Source: Calliphora vicina
Taxonomy: Eukaryota; Arthropoda; Insecta; Diptera; Calliphoridae
Reading direction: 5' to 3'
Length of the DNA: 64,000 bases
Assembly (NCBI RefSeq): GCF_958450345.1
Contig: NC_088780.1
Coordinates: 107,644,226-107,708,225, forward strand
Below the pieces are notes generated by a model. It was not told where the DNA came from and made no database searches. It worked only from the letters and a program-made list of their open reading frames with translations. Shown here one piece after another: positions 1 through 12,169 of the stretch. Within the stretch, counting starts at the first letter, position 1, and each line of letters starts with the position of its first letter. Both the position numbers and the translations under genes were made by a program.

Positions 1-597
1 TGAGATTTTTGATATTTTAGGAAGATTTTTGAAGCACCCAAAATATATAGAAAGCTAAATTTCAGCATATTTATAATACTAATCTCGCTTCAAATCCAAA
101 CGCAGCCAGATTTTTTCATTTGCATCAGAATCCCTTGCATTGACGAAATTTATGTTCAAGTTAAGTTAGGGGCAAATGTAGTCCGATTTCCGCAGTACTC
201 TACAGTATAATTTCAGAGTACTTACAACTTATTTTGTGTAAAATTTTATAAGGATTGCCGCATAATCAAGATATTTATGACTGCTCAAACAGTACTCCGG
301 GGGACAATTGTATGGAGCTAGGGTAAATCATGGACCATTTATTTTAATTTAATGCATTAGTTTTTGATTTGTTATATTTTTACTTAAATATATTAATGAA
401 ATCAATAGTTTTTATTGTTGAATTTGATGTTTTTGACGTTTAACTAAAATCCCGAAGTCCCGAAAAATCCCGAAATCCCGAAAAATCCCGGGATCCCGAA
501 AAATCCCGGGGTCCCGAAAAATCCCGGGATCCCGGGATTTACATTTCTAAAATCCCGAATCCCGGGATTTGTAAAACCCAGTCCCGTTTGGCATCCC
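1..597 (-). mobile_element. CCCGGGATT-rich TIR element, copy 1 (cut by window edge)
   Basis: This is the reverse complement of the copies at 42304-43066 and 48232-49008. It ends in GGCATCCC followed by TA, the mirror of the GGGATGCC start of the other copies. Positions 450-590 consist of alternating CCCGAAAAATCCC and CCCGGGATTT blocks that are self-complementary. No transposase is present, so it is a non-autonomous element. The window begins inside it. Confidence 0.8.
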
Positions 598-1473
598 TAG
601 TGAATAATATTTATTGTATGTATGTATGTTAATGTATGTACTTACAAAGCACAACAAATAATAAAGAATATGAAAATAATGCAAAAAGGAAAGTGCAAAG
701 AATCGGCCGATGACGACTACTAAGCACAGTGCCCAATTGAATTGGACAGAAATACATTTTCTAAGACCTAGTATTTGGGATAAAGAAAATAAATTTTATT
801 TTGTTTTTGAAAAAGCAAAGTCATAGATAAATACACATAGATCGAAAACTCTCCTGTCAAAAACCTAACTGGTGATAATCTATTAGTAAAAAACAAAAAC
901 AACACTCATATGTCATGGTAGGCGTTCATATTGTTCAGGTTACGATGATTTTCGTCAAACAACCCGAATGTGAACAAAAGAGCGTAAAAATACACACAAT
1001 TCACTCAGTTTCTTGATGTTGTTGTTGTTTTTTACCCAAAAGAACACATAAATTAAATGCCTCTTTTTGCCTACCAATGCTCATATGTGTGTGTTTTTTG
1101 AGTAAGTTTTTCCTTACTGACATACCACTTATCCTAGAACAATTAGCACACGTACATTATTTTGTTGCTGATCATACTTCTATGTAACCCGAATGTAAAT
1201 CCAATTGGACGAGCTATCAATTGAACCCCTGCTTAGCATACCATGATTTTCACAATAGCATACGCATTTTGATTTCAGGATCGTGGATATGCCCATATGG
1301 GCAGACATCGTTAAATCGACACAGAAAGTAATATACATAAGTGCGTAACAAACATTAGCTCAAACACAAAATATCTCCTCCACCTATTAATACAACAACC
1401 GGTGCTTTAAAGTCAGCTGTTGAAAACAGGTACACAACAAAAAAGCGTGGCTGCCAACTTCGTTGGTAATAGT
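598..1473. other. Intergenic, fragments of dispersed repeats
   Basis: No gene is visible. About 817-930 resembles one end of the ~188-bp MITE family at 3909-4097 (CACATAGATCGAAAACTCTC, then CTGTCAAAAACCTAACT). About 1285-1345 resembles part of the dispersed repeat at 17520-17680 (GACATCGTTAAATCGAC). Confidence 0.5.
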
Positions 1474-1853
1474 TAGACTTGCCAACCGTCCCGTTTTCGA
1501 CGGGACAGACCAGTTTTAGAGTCGAATGTCCCGTGTGCCGGCGGTACTCTGAACGGGACGCCATTTGTCCCGTTTTGATTTTGAAAAAAAAAAAAACAAC
1601 TTTTTCATTAATTACCACAAAAAATATAAAGAAATCAAAAATTGGAAATACCAATAGACAAGGATGCTTTAATTTCTGAAATATAGTATTTTCTCAAAAA
1701 ATCACTATTTAACAACTTAATCTTACTCCATATTCATATTTTAAATTTATAAAAGCTTTATAAAATAAAAGTTTCATACAAAATCTGTTTTATAAACCTT
1801 TAGTGCATTAATTTCTATGAGTTCCGAAAAAACTCATTTAATTATATATTAAA

Positions 1854-2123
1854 CTAGCTGTCCCGACAAACGTTGTTCTGCCATAGCTCCCACAAAGTTT
1901 GAAGACTCCCACTATAATAGTACTCCAGATATGCATTAATAAATTTTTACTTTGTATCGGAGGTGCCATGCCCATTGTACCTATATAGGTCAATTGTGAA
2001 TCTAAACCATCCAGGGACTCACTCAAACACACACAACAAATTTCATCGAAATCGGCCCAGCCGTTAAGGAGGAGTTCAGTAACTAACAGACGTACAGAAG
2101 AATTATATAAATAAAGAAGAAGA
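1854..2123 (-). mobile_element. Non-autonomous Helitron, about 270 bp
   Basis: Read on the minus strand it starts with TC after an A, has the typical early text ending in a CGGCTGGGCCGATTT-like stretch, and ends in CAGCTAG before a T, which is the A^T insertion and CTAG terminus of Helitrons. A hairpin-capable GC-richer stretch (GACAAACGTTGTTCTGCC on the plus strand) lies next to the terminus. A 5'-complete, 3'-damaged relative lies at 36495-36730. The open minus frame across it is conserved in both copies but matches no protein I know. Confidence 0.65.
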
Positions 2124-2429
2124 TAATGTTTACAGTATACATTCATGAAACATAAATGACACGATACTCGTTCTAGTATGCTTGTACCTTTAGTTAAAGC
2201 TGAGTTGTTGGTCCATTCCAATTTCAGAGCTAAGATGTGCTAAATTTGTCGAGTTTATTACTTCAAATAAAGATTTAATAAAAGCTGATAAAATTGATTA
2301 AAACTATATATTCAAAATTATGGACTGAAATAATTAAACTTTATTAAAGTTTATCGTAGTAAAATAAAAAAAATCTAAAAGATTTTATAAACAATTTTTT
2401 GAAACAAATTAGATAAAATTATAAAAAAT

Positions 2430-3060
2430 AAATTTTCAGACAAAGTTTGAAAATCTCCCAGTCTTAATTATCCAGATATTTAAAATTGACTATGTACTTT
2501 GTATGGAAAGTGCCACACCCACTGTTCCGATCCAGACCATTTTTAGCTAAACTCCGTAGTAATTAGAATTTGATTCATACTTAGTTTAAATACATTACAA
2601 TTATAGTACTCCAGATATTCGAAATTATGTATTTACTTTGTATGAGAGGTGCCACGCCCACTAACACAATACCATATTCACCCAAACTATGTAGAATAGT
2701 AAGGGTGATATTAGGGAAAAATTTTAAGACTTCCACTATTCGATAATTACTATTTACACTCTATGAAAGGTGCCACACCCCCTATTCCGATCAGTCCCAT
2801 TTATGGTAAGACTTCATACACAGACAAGAAATTGGCTCGTATAAAGTTGTAAGACTTTCATAGTTATAGTTCTCCAGATATTCGAAAATAACTATTTGCT
2901 TTGTATGTGTCACGCCCATTTTTAGCCAAGATGCGCACAATTATACCGAAGTAAATTCTGCGAAGTTTTGCGGCTTTCACAGTTATAGTTCATCAGATAT
3001 TCCATAATAACTATTTACTTTGTATGGGAAGTGCGACGAACACTTGAATTTTTAAAATAG
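2430..3060. repeat. Degenerate tandem repeat, about five units of 110-150 bp
   Basis: Each unit carries variants of CCAGATATTCGAAA, then TACTTTGTATGG, then GTGCCACGCCCA. Similar text sits inside the Helitrons at 1854 and 36495 and, inverted, at about 34925-35300, so this looks like internal Helitron repeat expanded in place. Confidence 0.6.
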
Positions 3061-3339
3061 CCTATTGGTCCAATATAGGGGAACATACATAACAAATTTC
3101 AAGACCATCGGTCCAGTGGTTTATTCTGCTATAAGTCACAAACAAATAAACATATTCCTTTAATATTAACTATTCCTATTTTATTTACGTTTATGTTTTT
3201 TTAAAGTCTAGATTATTGACTTTAATAAATAGGACAATAATTATAAACGAATTTATTTGAATTTTTCCCAGATCATTTAGTGGTGTCCCGTTTTGGAAAT
3301 TTCAAAAGGTGGCAGGCAAGTCTAGTAATAGTTGCAAGT

Positions 3340-3538
3340 TGATGAAATTCTGTATTTTTTTTTTTAAGAAAATCGGAAACTAGAAAAAAATTCAAACAAA
3401 AAAATTACTCAAAATAATCACACATAAGAGTCTTGTTTTTATTTTATCATAGTTTATTTTACTAATACATTCTCACCACTTAGGTTTTTGACAACTGAGA
3501 TAGGTCTATGACAGCAGAGTTTCCGATCTATGTGTCAT
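3340..3538. mobile_element. Degenerate copy of the ~188-bp hAT-type MITE
   Basis: It matches 5069-5255 in the same orientation: ATCGGAAACTAGAAAAAA near the left, and TTTCCGATCTATGTGTCAT at the right. Its outer left end is not recognisable. The fold-back element at 3542 sits immediately beyond it. Confidence 0.55.
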
Positions 3539-3541
3539 AAA

Positions 3542-3744
3542 GGGTGAATTCCAAAATGTCTGTATGCAATGCAGTCATATCTTTATCAAGACAAAGCAAG
3601 CAAACGCGTAGTTAAAATTAAAAAAAAACTTAGCATACTGCCTGTTTTTACTTTTTCATACATTTTTCGATATGAAACATTATCAAAGTTTACACGGTTG
3701 CTTTTTTAAGGTTGCATTGCATACAGACGTTTTGGAATTCACCC
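3542..3744. mobile_element. Fold-back MITE, 203 bp
   Basis: About 32-bp inverted repeats begin GGGTGAATTCCAAAA and end TTTTGGAATTCACCC with one mismatch. The flanks repeat AAA on both sides (3539-3541, 3745-3747), a possible 3-bp target duplication. Non-coding. Confidence 0.65.
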
Positions 3745-3908
3745 AAAGTTTATAAAAATCACCATTTTCAAATAATTTTTGAGTGTGTTTCATACAAAAA
3801 TTTTAAAATTTTTTTTCGCCCGTGCTCCTGAATTTATTTTACTCATTTTTATTTATTTTTTTTTGAAAACTAGAAAAACACGTTATTGTACGTTCTAATT
3901 ATTCTTAC

Positions 3909-4097
3909 CATAGAGAATAGACATAGAGCGGAAACTCTCCTGTCAAAGACCTAACTCAGTTGTCAGAAACCTAAGTGTTGAGAATGTATTAGTAGAAAAA
4001 ACTATGTGAAAACAAAAACAACACTCGTATGTGTGATTATTTTGAGTAATTTTTTTGTTTGAGTTTTTTCCTAGTTTCCGCTCCATGTTTCTCTATG
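3909..4097. mobile_element. ~188-bp hAT-type MITE, copy 1
   Basis: The termini are CATAGAGAATAGACATAGAG and the complement of CATAGAGAAACATGGAGCGG. Flanking 8-mers ATTCTTAC and ATTATTAC agree at 7 of 8 positions, as expected of an old hAT target duplication. An inverted copy lies at 5069-5255. The end that reads GAAACTCTCCTGTCAAAGAC also flanks the 113-bp satellite. Confidence 0.7.
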
Positions 4098-5068
4098 ATT
4101 ATTACAATAAAATTAATTTAAATTTTTCCAGTGCATTTCCAGTTTTTTTTGAATATCCATGTGTATTCTAGTTGTTTTGTAAACAAGCAAAACAGTTCAT
4201 TTTCATGCATAAAACAGAATTTTTAAATAAAACACTCAACTTGTATTCCATTTAATTATAGACATTTATTTTTTATTTATTGATTTTTAAACTCTTTCTT
4301 GTTTATTAATTATTTATTAATGTTTTTATTAGTTGTTCATTAAAATTATTTTTTCCCCAATTAATATTGTTTAATGTTAACATTTATACAATACAGTTTT
4401 TGTTTTGTTAATCGTATTATTTAATGTATGTATTTGATATTTTATTCTAATTTCTTTTAAATATATTACTTTATTATGTACTCCTTTAAATACAATAATT
4501 AGTATATGATATTAAAGTTTTTATATTTATTTGATCAGAAAAATAATTGCTTAAAAAATAATAATAACTTTTATTTGTTTTATAACAGAGTTTATAACAT
4601 TTTGAATTTACGTTTATAGACTCGAAGGTGAAGATTTTAAAAATGTAGTATTATAAATAATAACAACTTATTGACAAATTTTAAAGATAATTTGTGATAA
4701 AATTGTGAAATAAGCCAATTTAAATATTGTCAAAATATTTGTTGGTTTTAAAGAATTTATATGTTCCTAATATATTACATATAACTGAGAGTATTAGACA
4801 ATTAAAACCATTACAAGAAAATAATGCTTAGGGCAAAGACCACTGATTACAAAATAACGAAATTGAGATGAAAATTTTAATCAACACTTTGACTGAGTAA
4901 GTAACCACAGCATTATGTATGAGAAACTATTCAAGAATAGAGGGTTCAGAAACACGGACAAAAATGTTTGAGGACCTGATGAAGATCACTCAGTTTTCAA
5001 ATAGTTTTTGAGTGTTTTTCAAATAAACATTTGAAAATTGTTTTTCTTTCGTGTTTCTGAACCATACC
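4098..5068. other. AT-rich intergenic DNA, no gene seen
   Basis: Mostly T- and A-runs. There is no open frame of note and no recognisable repeat apart from the flanking MITEs. Confidence 0.5.
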
Positions 5069-5255
5069 CATAGAGAACATAGAGCGGAAACTAGAAAAAA
5101 CTCAAACAAAAAAATTATTCAAAATAATCACACATACGAGTGTTGTTCTTGTTTTCATATATTTTTTTCTACTAATACATTCTCACCACTTAGGTTTCTG
5201 ACAACTGAGTTAGGTCTTTGACAGGAGAGTTTCCGCTCTATGTCTATTCTCTATG
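5069..5255. mobile_element. ~188-bp hAT-type MITE, copy 2 (inverted)
   Basis: It is the reverse complement of the 3909-4097 copy with high identity and the same CATAGAGAA...TTCTCTATG ends. Flanking 8-mers ACCATACC and ATCATGCC agree at 6 of 8 positions. A further end fragment lies just after it at about 5276-5315 (CACATAGATCGGAAACTCTC). Confidence 0.7.
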
Positions 5256-5319
5256 ATCATGCCCTTAAACCATAGATAAACACATAGATCGGAAACTCTC
5301 CTGTCAGTAACCAATTTTT

Positions 5320-6730
5320 TTTTGAGTTTTTTTTTTCATACAAAATTTGAAAAATAATTTTCCGGCTGTTTTCCTGAACCAAGCAGAACATTTATTAAGA
5401 CTGAATAAAACTTTCAATTTAACTACACCACGTCAAATTGAATTAAACTTGAGAAAATACTAAATGAATGGTCAGCATTAAATTTGTTTAAAAACTTTGT
5501 CAGAATTGTTGTTTTGAATCTGTAATAGAGTTTCATATTTATTTCTATAAAAACATAAAATGTTGTTATATTGCTTTAAAAAACAAATAAAATAATTTAC
5601 AAAAATATATACTCTATATATTGTATATAATATATATATTTTTTATCTTTTATTACAAAGTGTGCGTGTTTTTCTTTATACTTTAATTAAATTTAGTTTC
5701 TTTTGTTGTTTTTTCCTATATACTGTTTGTTTTACATTTTAATATGGCATTTTATTTTCATTATTATTGAATAATAATATTTAAGACAAGTTTTATTTGA
5801 AATATTTTGTGTTTTTGTTCTTGTATTTAAGTAGTAAGTTTGTAAGTATTAACTATTATAAGTATGATATTTAAGAGAGTTTTGTTACTATATTTCTGGG
5901 TGGTTACAAGTGAATTATTTAATAATTTTTATTGTATTTTTTAACATTTCTTTGTTTCGTATTGAGTTTCGAGTTTTTGTACCAAAAATATTGTGTACTT
6001 TTTTGATGAAAAAAATCGATATTACCTTTTTAATTTTAAAAGAAAAGTTATATTAAAAATAATTAAATGTACGTATAATATAAAAAAACTGAACTTAAAG
6101 CAGTATTCGTTGATTTATTTCTGTTTTGTTTTGTTTTATTTTAATTTACTTTTATTTTAATTTTTTAGTGAAAATGTTTAAATTTAAGCTTAAATTTTAA
6201 AGTCATGTTGTATAAAAAATATTAACTTTTTCTTTTGTGTTTTATTTTTCTTCTTTATTTAAAAATTTTTATTTGTGTTGTAGAATTTTAAATAAAACAA
6301 ACTTAAGATTTACTTCGATTTCTTTATAGAGAATGAAAGCTTAGACAGTCATTTAAAACGTAAGGGTTTTTTTCCTATATTTATATTTATGTATGTATTT
6401 TATTTTTAGTTTATAATACGTTTTGTTTTTATACTTAATTACGAGACATTAATACATTTATGATTTATTCAATTTTATTTGTGGATTGAGTTAACCACCT
6501 TTAGGGATTTGTAATATGGGAAAGAAAATATGAATATTTAAAAATTAGAAATTTAAAAATGATTTAAAAACAAAAAATTATTTCTAGGAATCATTAACAG
6601 TGATAATAAAGGTAGTTAAAATGTCAAAATTATATTATATTATGTTTAATAACAAAAAACTATTACGAATTATTTAAAATTTTTAACAAAAACAATTTAG
6701 TTTTTTTGTCCGAAATTTTAATTTATATTT
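5320..6730. other. T-rich low-complexity intergenic DNA
   Basis: Long T-rich plus-strand text with TTTTGTTTTGTTTT-like runs. It could be 3'UTR of a gene outside the window, but no coding exon adjoins it. Confidence 0.4.
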
Positions 6731-6734
6731 CTAT

Positions 6735-6905
6735 ATCTACACCATTTTCAAATGTATTTCAGAAGTTTCAATTGTATTTCAGAAATTTCCAATTATAATT
6801 CAGAATTTTCTAATTGTATTTCAGAATATTATTTAAGAAGTATTCATTTCCATACAAATGGTAATTTCTGAAAAACAATAGAAAATTCTGAAATACAATT
6901 GGAAA
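6735..6905. repeat. Fold-back of short TTTCAGAA repeats
   Basis: Left half has several copies of AATTGTATTTCAGAA-like units, right half the inverse (TTCTGAAATACAATTGGAAA). The same fold-back occurs at 34585-34759 with better-preserved ends. Confidence 0.6.
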
Positions 6906-6959
6906 TTAGACAATTTAAGACAATTGTAAAACAAATATTTATAATACAAAATAAAATAA

Positions 6960-7239
6960 ACCCTCCGTTAGTCGTAATAATTTTCAATTGAGACTAGTCG
7001 CAATGTATCAAATTGATATAAAAAAAAGGCGCGTTTGAAAAAAATGTCTTTACCTATTATTTCGTAAACATAAAACCAATATTAAATTCAAAGTATTTAC
7101 TTAAAAGAGTAATTAAAATAATATTGCAGTAAAAATATATTTTTATCAAAAAATAGCTTAAAGTTTAGGGTGTTTAAAAAATTAGCAACAAAAAATGTTT
7201 TGCCTGTATCAACCAGATCAATTGCGACTAACGGAGGGT
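6960..7239. mobile_element. PIF/Harbinger-type MITE, 280 bp
   Basis: Inverted ends ACCCTCCGTTAGTCG and CGACTAACGGAGGGT are flanked by TAA on both sides (6957-6959 and 7240-7242). A 3-bp TAA target duplication fits the PIF/Harbinger superfamily. Non-coding. Confidence 0.7.
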
Positions 7240-7242
7240 TAA

Positions 7243-8676
7243 ATACTCCCATGTATGAAGTTAATTAATAGATCTATAAGCTGCAGTAATAAGTGCACCA
7301 AGTACCGTTACAATTTTATAGTAAAAACAAATATAAGCTCAAATTCTAATCGTCCGTATGTTTACAACAAACTCCCGCGGAATTTTTTATTCATAATTGG
7401 GCTGATTAAGTTTTTTTTTCTATTTGTATACTGTGGTATGCAAAATTCAAAGTCTCTCCACAAGTCGTATTGAGTCCTCCATTGTCTTTTGACAGCAACT
7501 TTAGTAACAATAGAGACTTTAAATCAAATAACAAACAATCAAAATAATTGTACAAGAAAATCATTATAAATCATACCAAATAAGTAAACAAAAAATGGAA
7601 TTATATAACGATATGAAATTGCGATTGAACTAATTTGCGAGCCTAAAAAACATTGTTTATCGTTAAAAATGTAAGATAAAACCTAATAGTTTTTTATTTA
7701 ATTCTGAGATATAAAAACATATAATTACTTGTCAGTTAAACGTAGCTTAACACGCTGTTATATTAAACTTGAAACATATTTAGCCGGGATTTAACCAATG
7801 ATTGTGTTTCTCACTAATGGATTAATTTTGTTAGCATTTACATACTTTTCAGTCAAATCACATGTGCATTCCTCAAAATTGTTCATATAAATATGACAAT
7901 ACTTTTACAACCTCGTACTACATACTAAAGTCCTGCACAAGACAACATTTTGTAGAAAAATGTCTTACTTCAAAATTTGATGCTTTGTTTTGTTGTGTCG
8001 ACGCGCACATCATGTTGTTCAATGTCATCGTAGTACATACCATACATTTTTTTTTTTGAAATTTTAACTTTGTAGAAGAAAAAATTTAAAATTTTCAGCT
8101 GTTTGTGCTTTGGCATTTTATTCTTACGTTTAACTCGCCAATGATGCTCAGTTAAACCTAGATTATATACTAAATAAACAAGTGAGAAACACAATTTTTA
8201 GTTTAATCTATGTTTAAACGAAGAATGTAGATTATCTTTATCCCAGAAACTAGCTCTAAGTATTTTAATTAAAAAATTTTAAAAATTATTTGAAGGAGGT
8301 GAGTCACTGATTTTAAGTAAGCGTTTTAACAGCTTGGAATACTTCTCTATTTAACCTTCATCCTAAAGGGAGTTACTGATAACTTTATCAGATAACAGCC
8401 AGTTGTGCACAGAGAAGAAATTGTAAATAACGTGTAAGTTAAAGTATGTTCTCCAAAAAAGTGGTATGATTGGATAATATTAAACCGGGGCACATTCAAG
8501 GGTAAAGAAAATTATTTTTTTCAGTGATTGCTAAACAATTATTATTAAATGTTTATAAATTATTATTAAAATAAAAATCTTAGAGATCTTGGTAGCTTTA
8601 GTACATTTGCTAGATTTGTACATTTGCTAGATTGTTAATGATTCCTTTGACATTAATATGTAGGCGTTTTTATAAT
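7243..8676. other. Intergenic DNA, no gene seen
   Basis: Short open frames here have no recognisable motif. No repeat shared with the rest of the window was noticed. Confidence 0.4.
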
Positions 8677-8918
8677 CACCCTTATTCTATTTGGCGTCAT
8701 CGACATCGTCGTCAATATTGAGTCAAAAAATGGTATATGTTACGCCGATATCGATAACAATTGGAAACTTTTGACAGAATTTTATACTTTTATAAGTCGT
8801 GTTAAAGTAGAAAACGTTGTCAAAAGTTTCCAATTGTTATCGATATCGTCAAAAATTGTATATGTTACATATACAATTTTTGACGACGATGTCGATGACG
8901 CCAAATAGAATAAGGGTG
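8677..8918. mobile_element. Long-arm fold-back element, 242 bp
   Basis: Arms of about 100 bp are inverted copies, starting CACCCTTATTCTATTTGGCG and closing with its complement. Flanking AAT on both sides may be the target duplication. Each arm carries GATATCGATAAC, which contains TATCGATA, the DREF core motif. A second small inverted repeat (TGTATATGTTACATATACA) lies in the right arm. Confidence 0.7.
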
Positions 8919-8921
8919 AAT

Positions 8922-11900
8922 ATAAACTGTTTAGATGTTTTTAATCAATGAAATAAACGGAGGCTATGTGGTTAAGGGAATATATTTTAAAAGACTAAAA
9001 TCGTACATGTATTTCTTGTTATATTTTCTTATGTTTTAATTGTAATACATTAAATGTTCTTAATTTTTGTTGGTTGTTTGTTTAATACGTGTTTGGATAA
9101 CAATTTAAGAACATTGTTTATTAAATATGATAATTGCCAAATTCTATTAACTAAACATATAAAATTTATGTATGTATATAATTCAGGGTTTATTACTTTA
9201 TTTTAGTTTGAAACTCACATGTTTTAATTTTTATTTTCATTTTATTATATAATTTTTGTTTTAACACATTTAACATATAAACATCTACAATTGTTTTTTT
9301 TTTTTTTTGTTAAGTTTAATAATGTATGCTTTGCTGTTGATTTGTTTAAAAAATATTTTCAATAAACATAAAAAGACAATATTGCTCTCTAAAACCTGGA
9401 AGTGTCTGTTTTATATTGTTTTTGGTAAAGTCATGTTAAAATAAATTTTTTAGGAAATTAGTTCCCTTTTTTTTGTAACAATTTCTATAAGAATATGTAT
9501 GTCTATGTCTTAAATGATTTAAATAGTTTGGTTTATTTTCATTGTACAATAGTTGTTTTGAATTTTAATTTGTTGTCAATTTAGTTTTTGTTTTTAATTG
9601 CCGCTTAAAAGGCAACATTGTCTTTTATTGTAATATATAATAATAATATTTATTAAATGTGTTTTATAAAGTTTTTTATGAGTTTTTTTTTTAATTTACA
9701 TACAAATATAACTAACAGGTTTTTATTATTACTTTTTTTGATTTCTTATAAATATATATATTTAATGTTTTTTAACAATTCCTTGGCGCGAGTTTTTATT
9801 TTGTTAAATAATATGTAATTAAAAAAAAACACATATAAAAATAATAATTTGAAAATTATTTGTAAAATTATATTTTTAATATAAATATTTAAAGCTCCGT
9901 TGTTTTTATTAAAAAATAAATACATATAATTTAATTTTAAGAAAAAAATTCAAAAATTTTTGTAAAAGAAATAATCAATTTACACATAATAATCTCGTTA
10001 TTTATTTAAAAAGTGACTAGATTTTAAAAATTATTATAAATTGTAATTTTTTATTGTTTTAACTTTGAAATGCAAAAAAAAAAAAACAATTGTTGTCTCC
10101 ATTGGAAAATTTTTTGTTGTTGTTCGTTTTTAAGTGAAAATACTTCAGTTGTAGTGTTGTGGGAAAATAATATTTTTTTCTGCAGCTATCAAAGTCTGTA
10201 AACTGTAATAAAATAAATTTGGATTATTTAACATTGTATTGTTATTATTTTAGTACTGTTAATTTAATCATATTTTTAATTTCAAAGTAAACTAAAAAGT
10301 TTTACGGAAATTCATTTTTGTTTAAATTTTTTCTTTCACTTAATATAAAACAACGTTTAATACACATTCAAATTTTATACGAACGAACGAAGGATAACTT
10401 GATAAGAACATTAAAAAATAAACCACATAAAATGCTTTATTCGGCAGTGCCGAATTCATATTAAACCTCTGCATGAATGGATTTGTTGTTAAGTACTTGT
10501 AAAGTATGTAAACTTACTCGAACTATACATTAAAATAATGTTCATATTTATGAGAACAACAAAATTACCGAGTATGTATTTGTTGTTACTCGGCTTTATG
10601 TTTACTAGTTAAGTACAAGTTTGTTTACGTTCGCACTCTCAACATACATGAAGAGAACATATCTAGTATCAAGCGACAACCAAACTTCACGAGGTACTTT
10701 CAGTACTACGTGAAGTTTGGCAAATACAATTTAAATTTAATATTTTAAGTAATGAAAATAAATGAGGCTAGTTTAAAATATATTTTGTTATTTATTCACT
10801 TATGCATATTTTAAAATTGTTATTTATTAAAAATATAGAAATATATTCTTAAATCTGATATTAAATCTGTATTACTTTTTATTTGTATATACTTGCAGTA
10901 CCACATGAAGAGAACATGAATTTTCATTTTCATCATGTGTACTCTATTACTAACTTCGTCTACTTACTTGTTCGTATTTAATAAGCAAACATTCTCTTCA
11001 CTTCCCTACTTGTGCTCTGAATATGAGTACAAATAAATACTACATTCGACATCGAGTTTCACACATGAAGAAAAAGACTTACTCGCTGCAGATATCTAAT
11101 TCATATGTAGTTTGATTTTGTTTAAAGTTTATTTTTTTTTTCTTTATAGAACACTATATGGTTGGTTTCTGAAACTAACTTCTGAAAGTAACCCACCGGA
11201 AATCGTTTGAGAGAATCTTATGGTATTCGGCACTTGTGATTACAGTTGAATAAGCATTACACCTTCAAAGTTGCTGTTTGCCACGATGAACTGGTTGCCT
11301 ACTGGTCTTATATCCAAAGGAAATCAACAGATTTCAATTTAAATATTATAAATGTGTGAACTATTAATTTCGTGTGCACTGCTTATATTCTATTCTATTT
11401 ACTTAAGAAACTGTTGCTTCACAACAAATTCAAAATATGTAATTAAAATTGTAAACTAAAGAAATTAAAAAAATTATATATTTTACTATAGAAATAAAAT
11501 TCAACACTTACCCTTATATTGATGACTTTGAAGATTGATGATTAAAAGTTTTCTTTTTAAATAGATTTTTGACGATTTTGCAAAAGCTGAGTAAAAATTG
11601 AAAGTACATTTATACTGTTACGTAGTTAGTTGAAAAGTAGTTCTATATAATACGTTTTTTGTGACGATTTTTTTAATTAGTGTTTTATCGAATTTAAGCT
11701 GGTACTTTTCTATATTTCTATATTTTACTTAACAAATTAAAGCTTGATAATTTTTTTTAATTAGTATGTATTTAAGTTAATTTTAATACACTTATTGTAA
11801 GTAGAACGTTTGTTTTAGTTGAGTTTTGATTAAGCATTCGTTCGTTTGGTTTTATAATTTTTCTTTTGTTTGTTATTAGTTGATCGAAGAACCGAGTTTT

Positions 11901-12169
11901 GTTTCTATTAATTAAATAATTCATTAAAAAAAGGACAGTAGATATCCCAATTTAATATAAATAAAATAATTGTTATATTGTTTTGAAATAGAAATAATTC
12001 TCTAAGATATGAATCAAATTTCATTATAGATGTTATAGACGCATACTCATGTAATTACACACTTTTTCCTGGTTCTCTGTTAGTTTTGATCCTCTGGTTG
12101 GTGTTGCGATGGCGAATTTTGATAATAATATGCATTCCCTACGTAATAAGTACGTATAACACCATCCAC
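8922..12169. other. AT-rich DNA downstream of Sur-8
   Basis: From 8990 to 10260 the plus strand is T-rich low complexity. From 10440 to 11090 there are repeated GAAGAGAACAT-like words and a 12-bp-arm hairpin at 10680-10720. The part nearest 12170 should be the Sur-8 3'UTR; a variant polyadenylation hexamer (ATTAAA on the minus strand) sits at 11951-11956, but I cannot fix the transcript end. Confidence 0.4.

Larger units (their letters stand above)
1474..3324. mobile_element. Non-autonomous hAT element with 8-bp target duplication
   Basis: The ends are TAGACTTGCC at the left and GGCAAGTCTA at the right. They are flanked by identical 8-bp direct repeats GTAATAGT (1466-1473 and 3325-3332), the hAT signature. 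Short CCCGTTTT-type blocks near both ends extend the inverted similarity. The interior holds a Helitron insertion (1854-2123) and a degenerate tandem array (about 2430-3060). No transposase frame remains. Confidence 0.75.

Noticed and set aside
1838..2221. Minus-strand frame shared with 36361-36702 (DFDEICCVCLS).
   Set aside because: It is the complement of a non-autonomous Helitron; no protein motif, and the shared part ends with the element.
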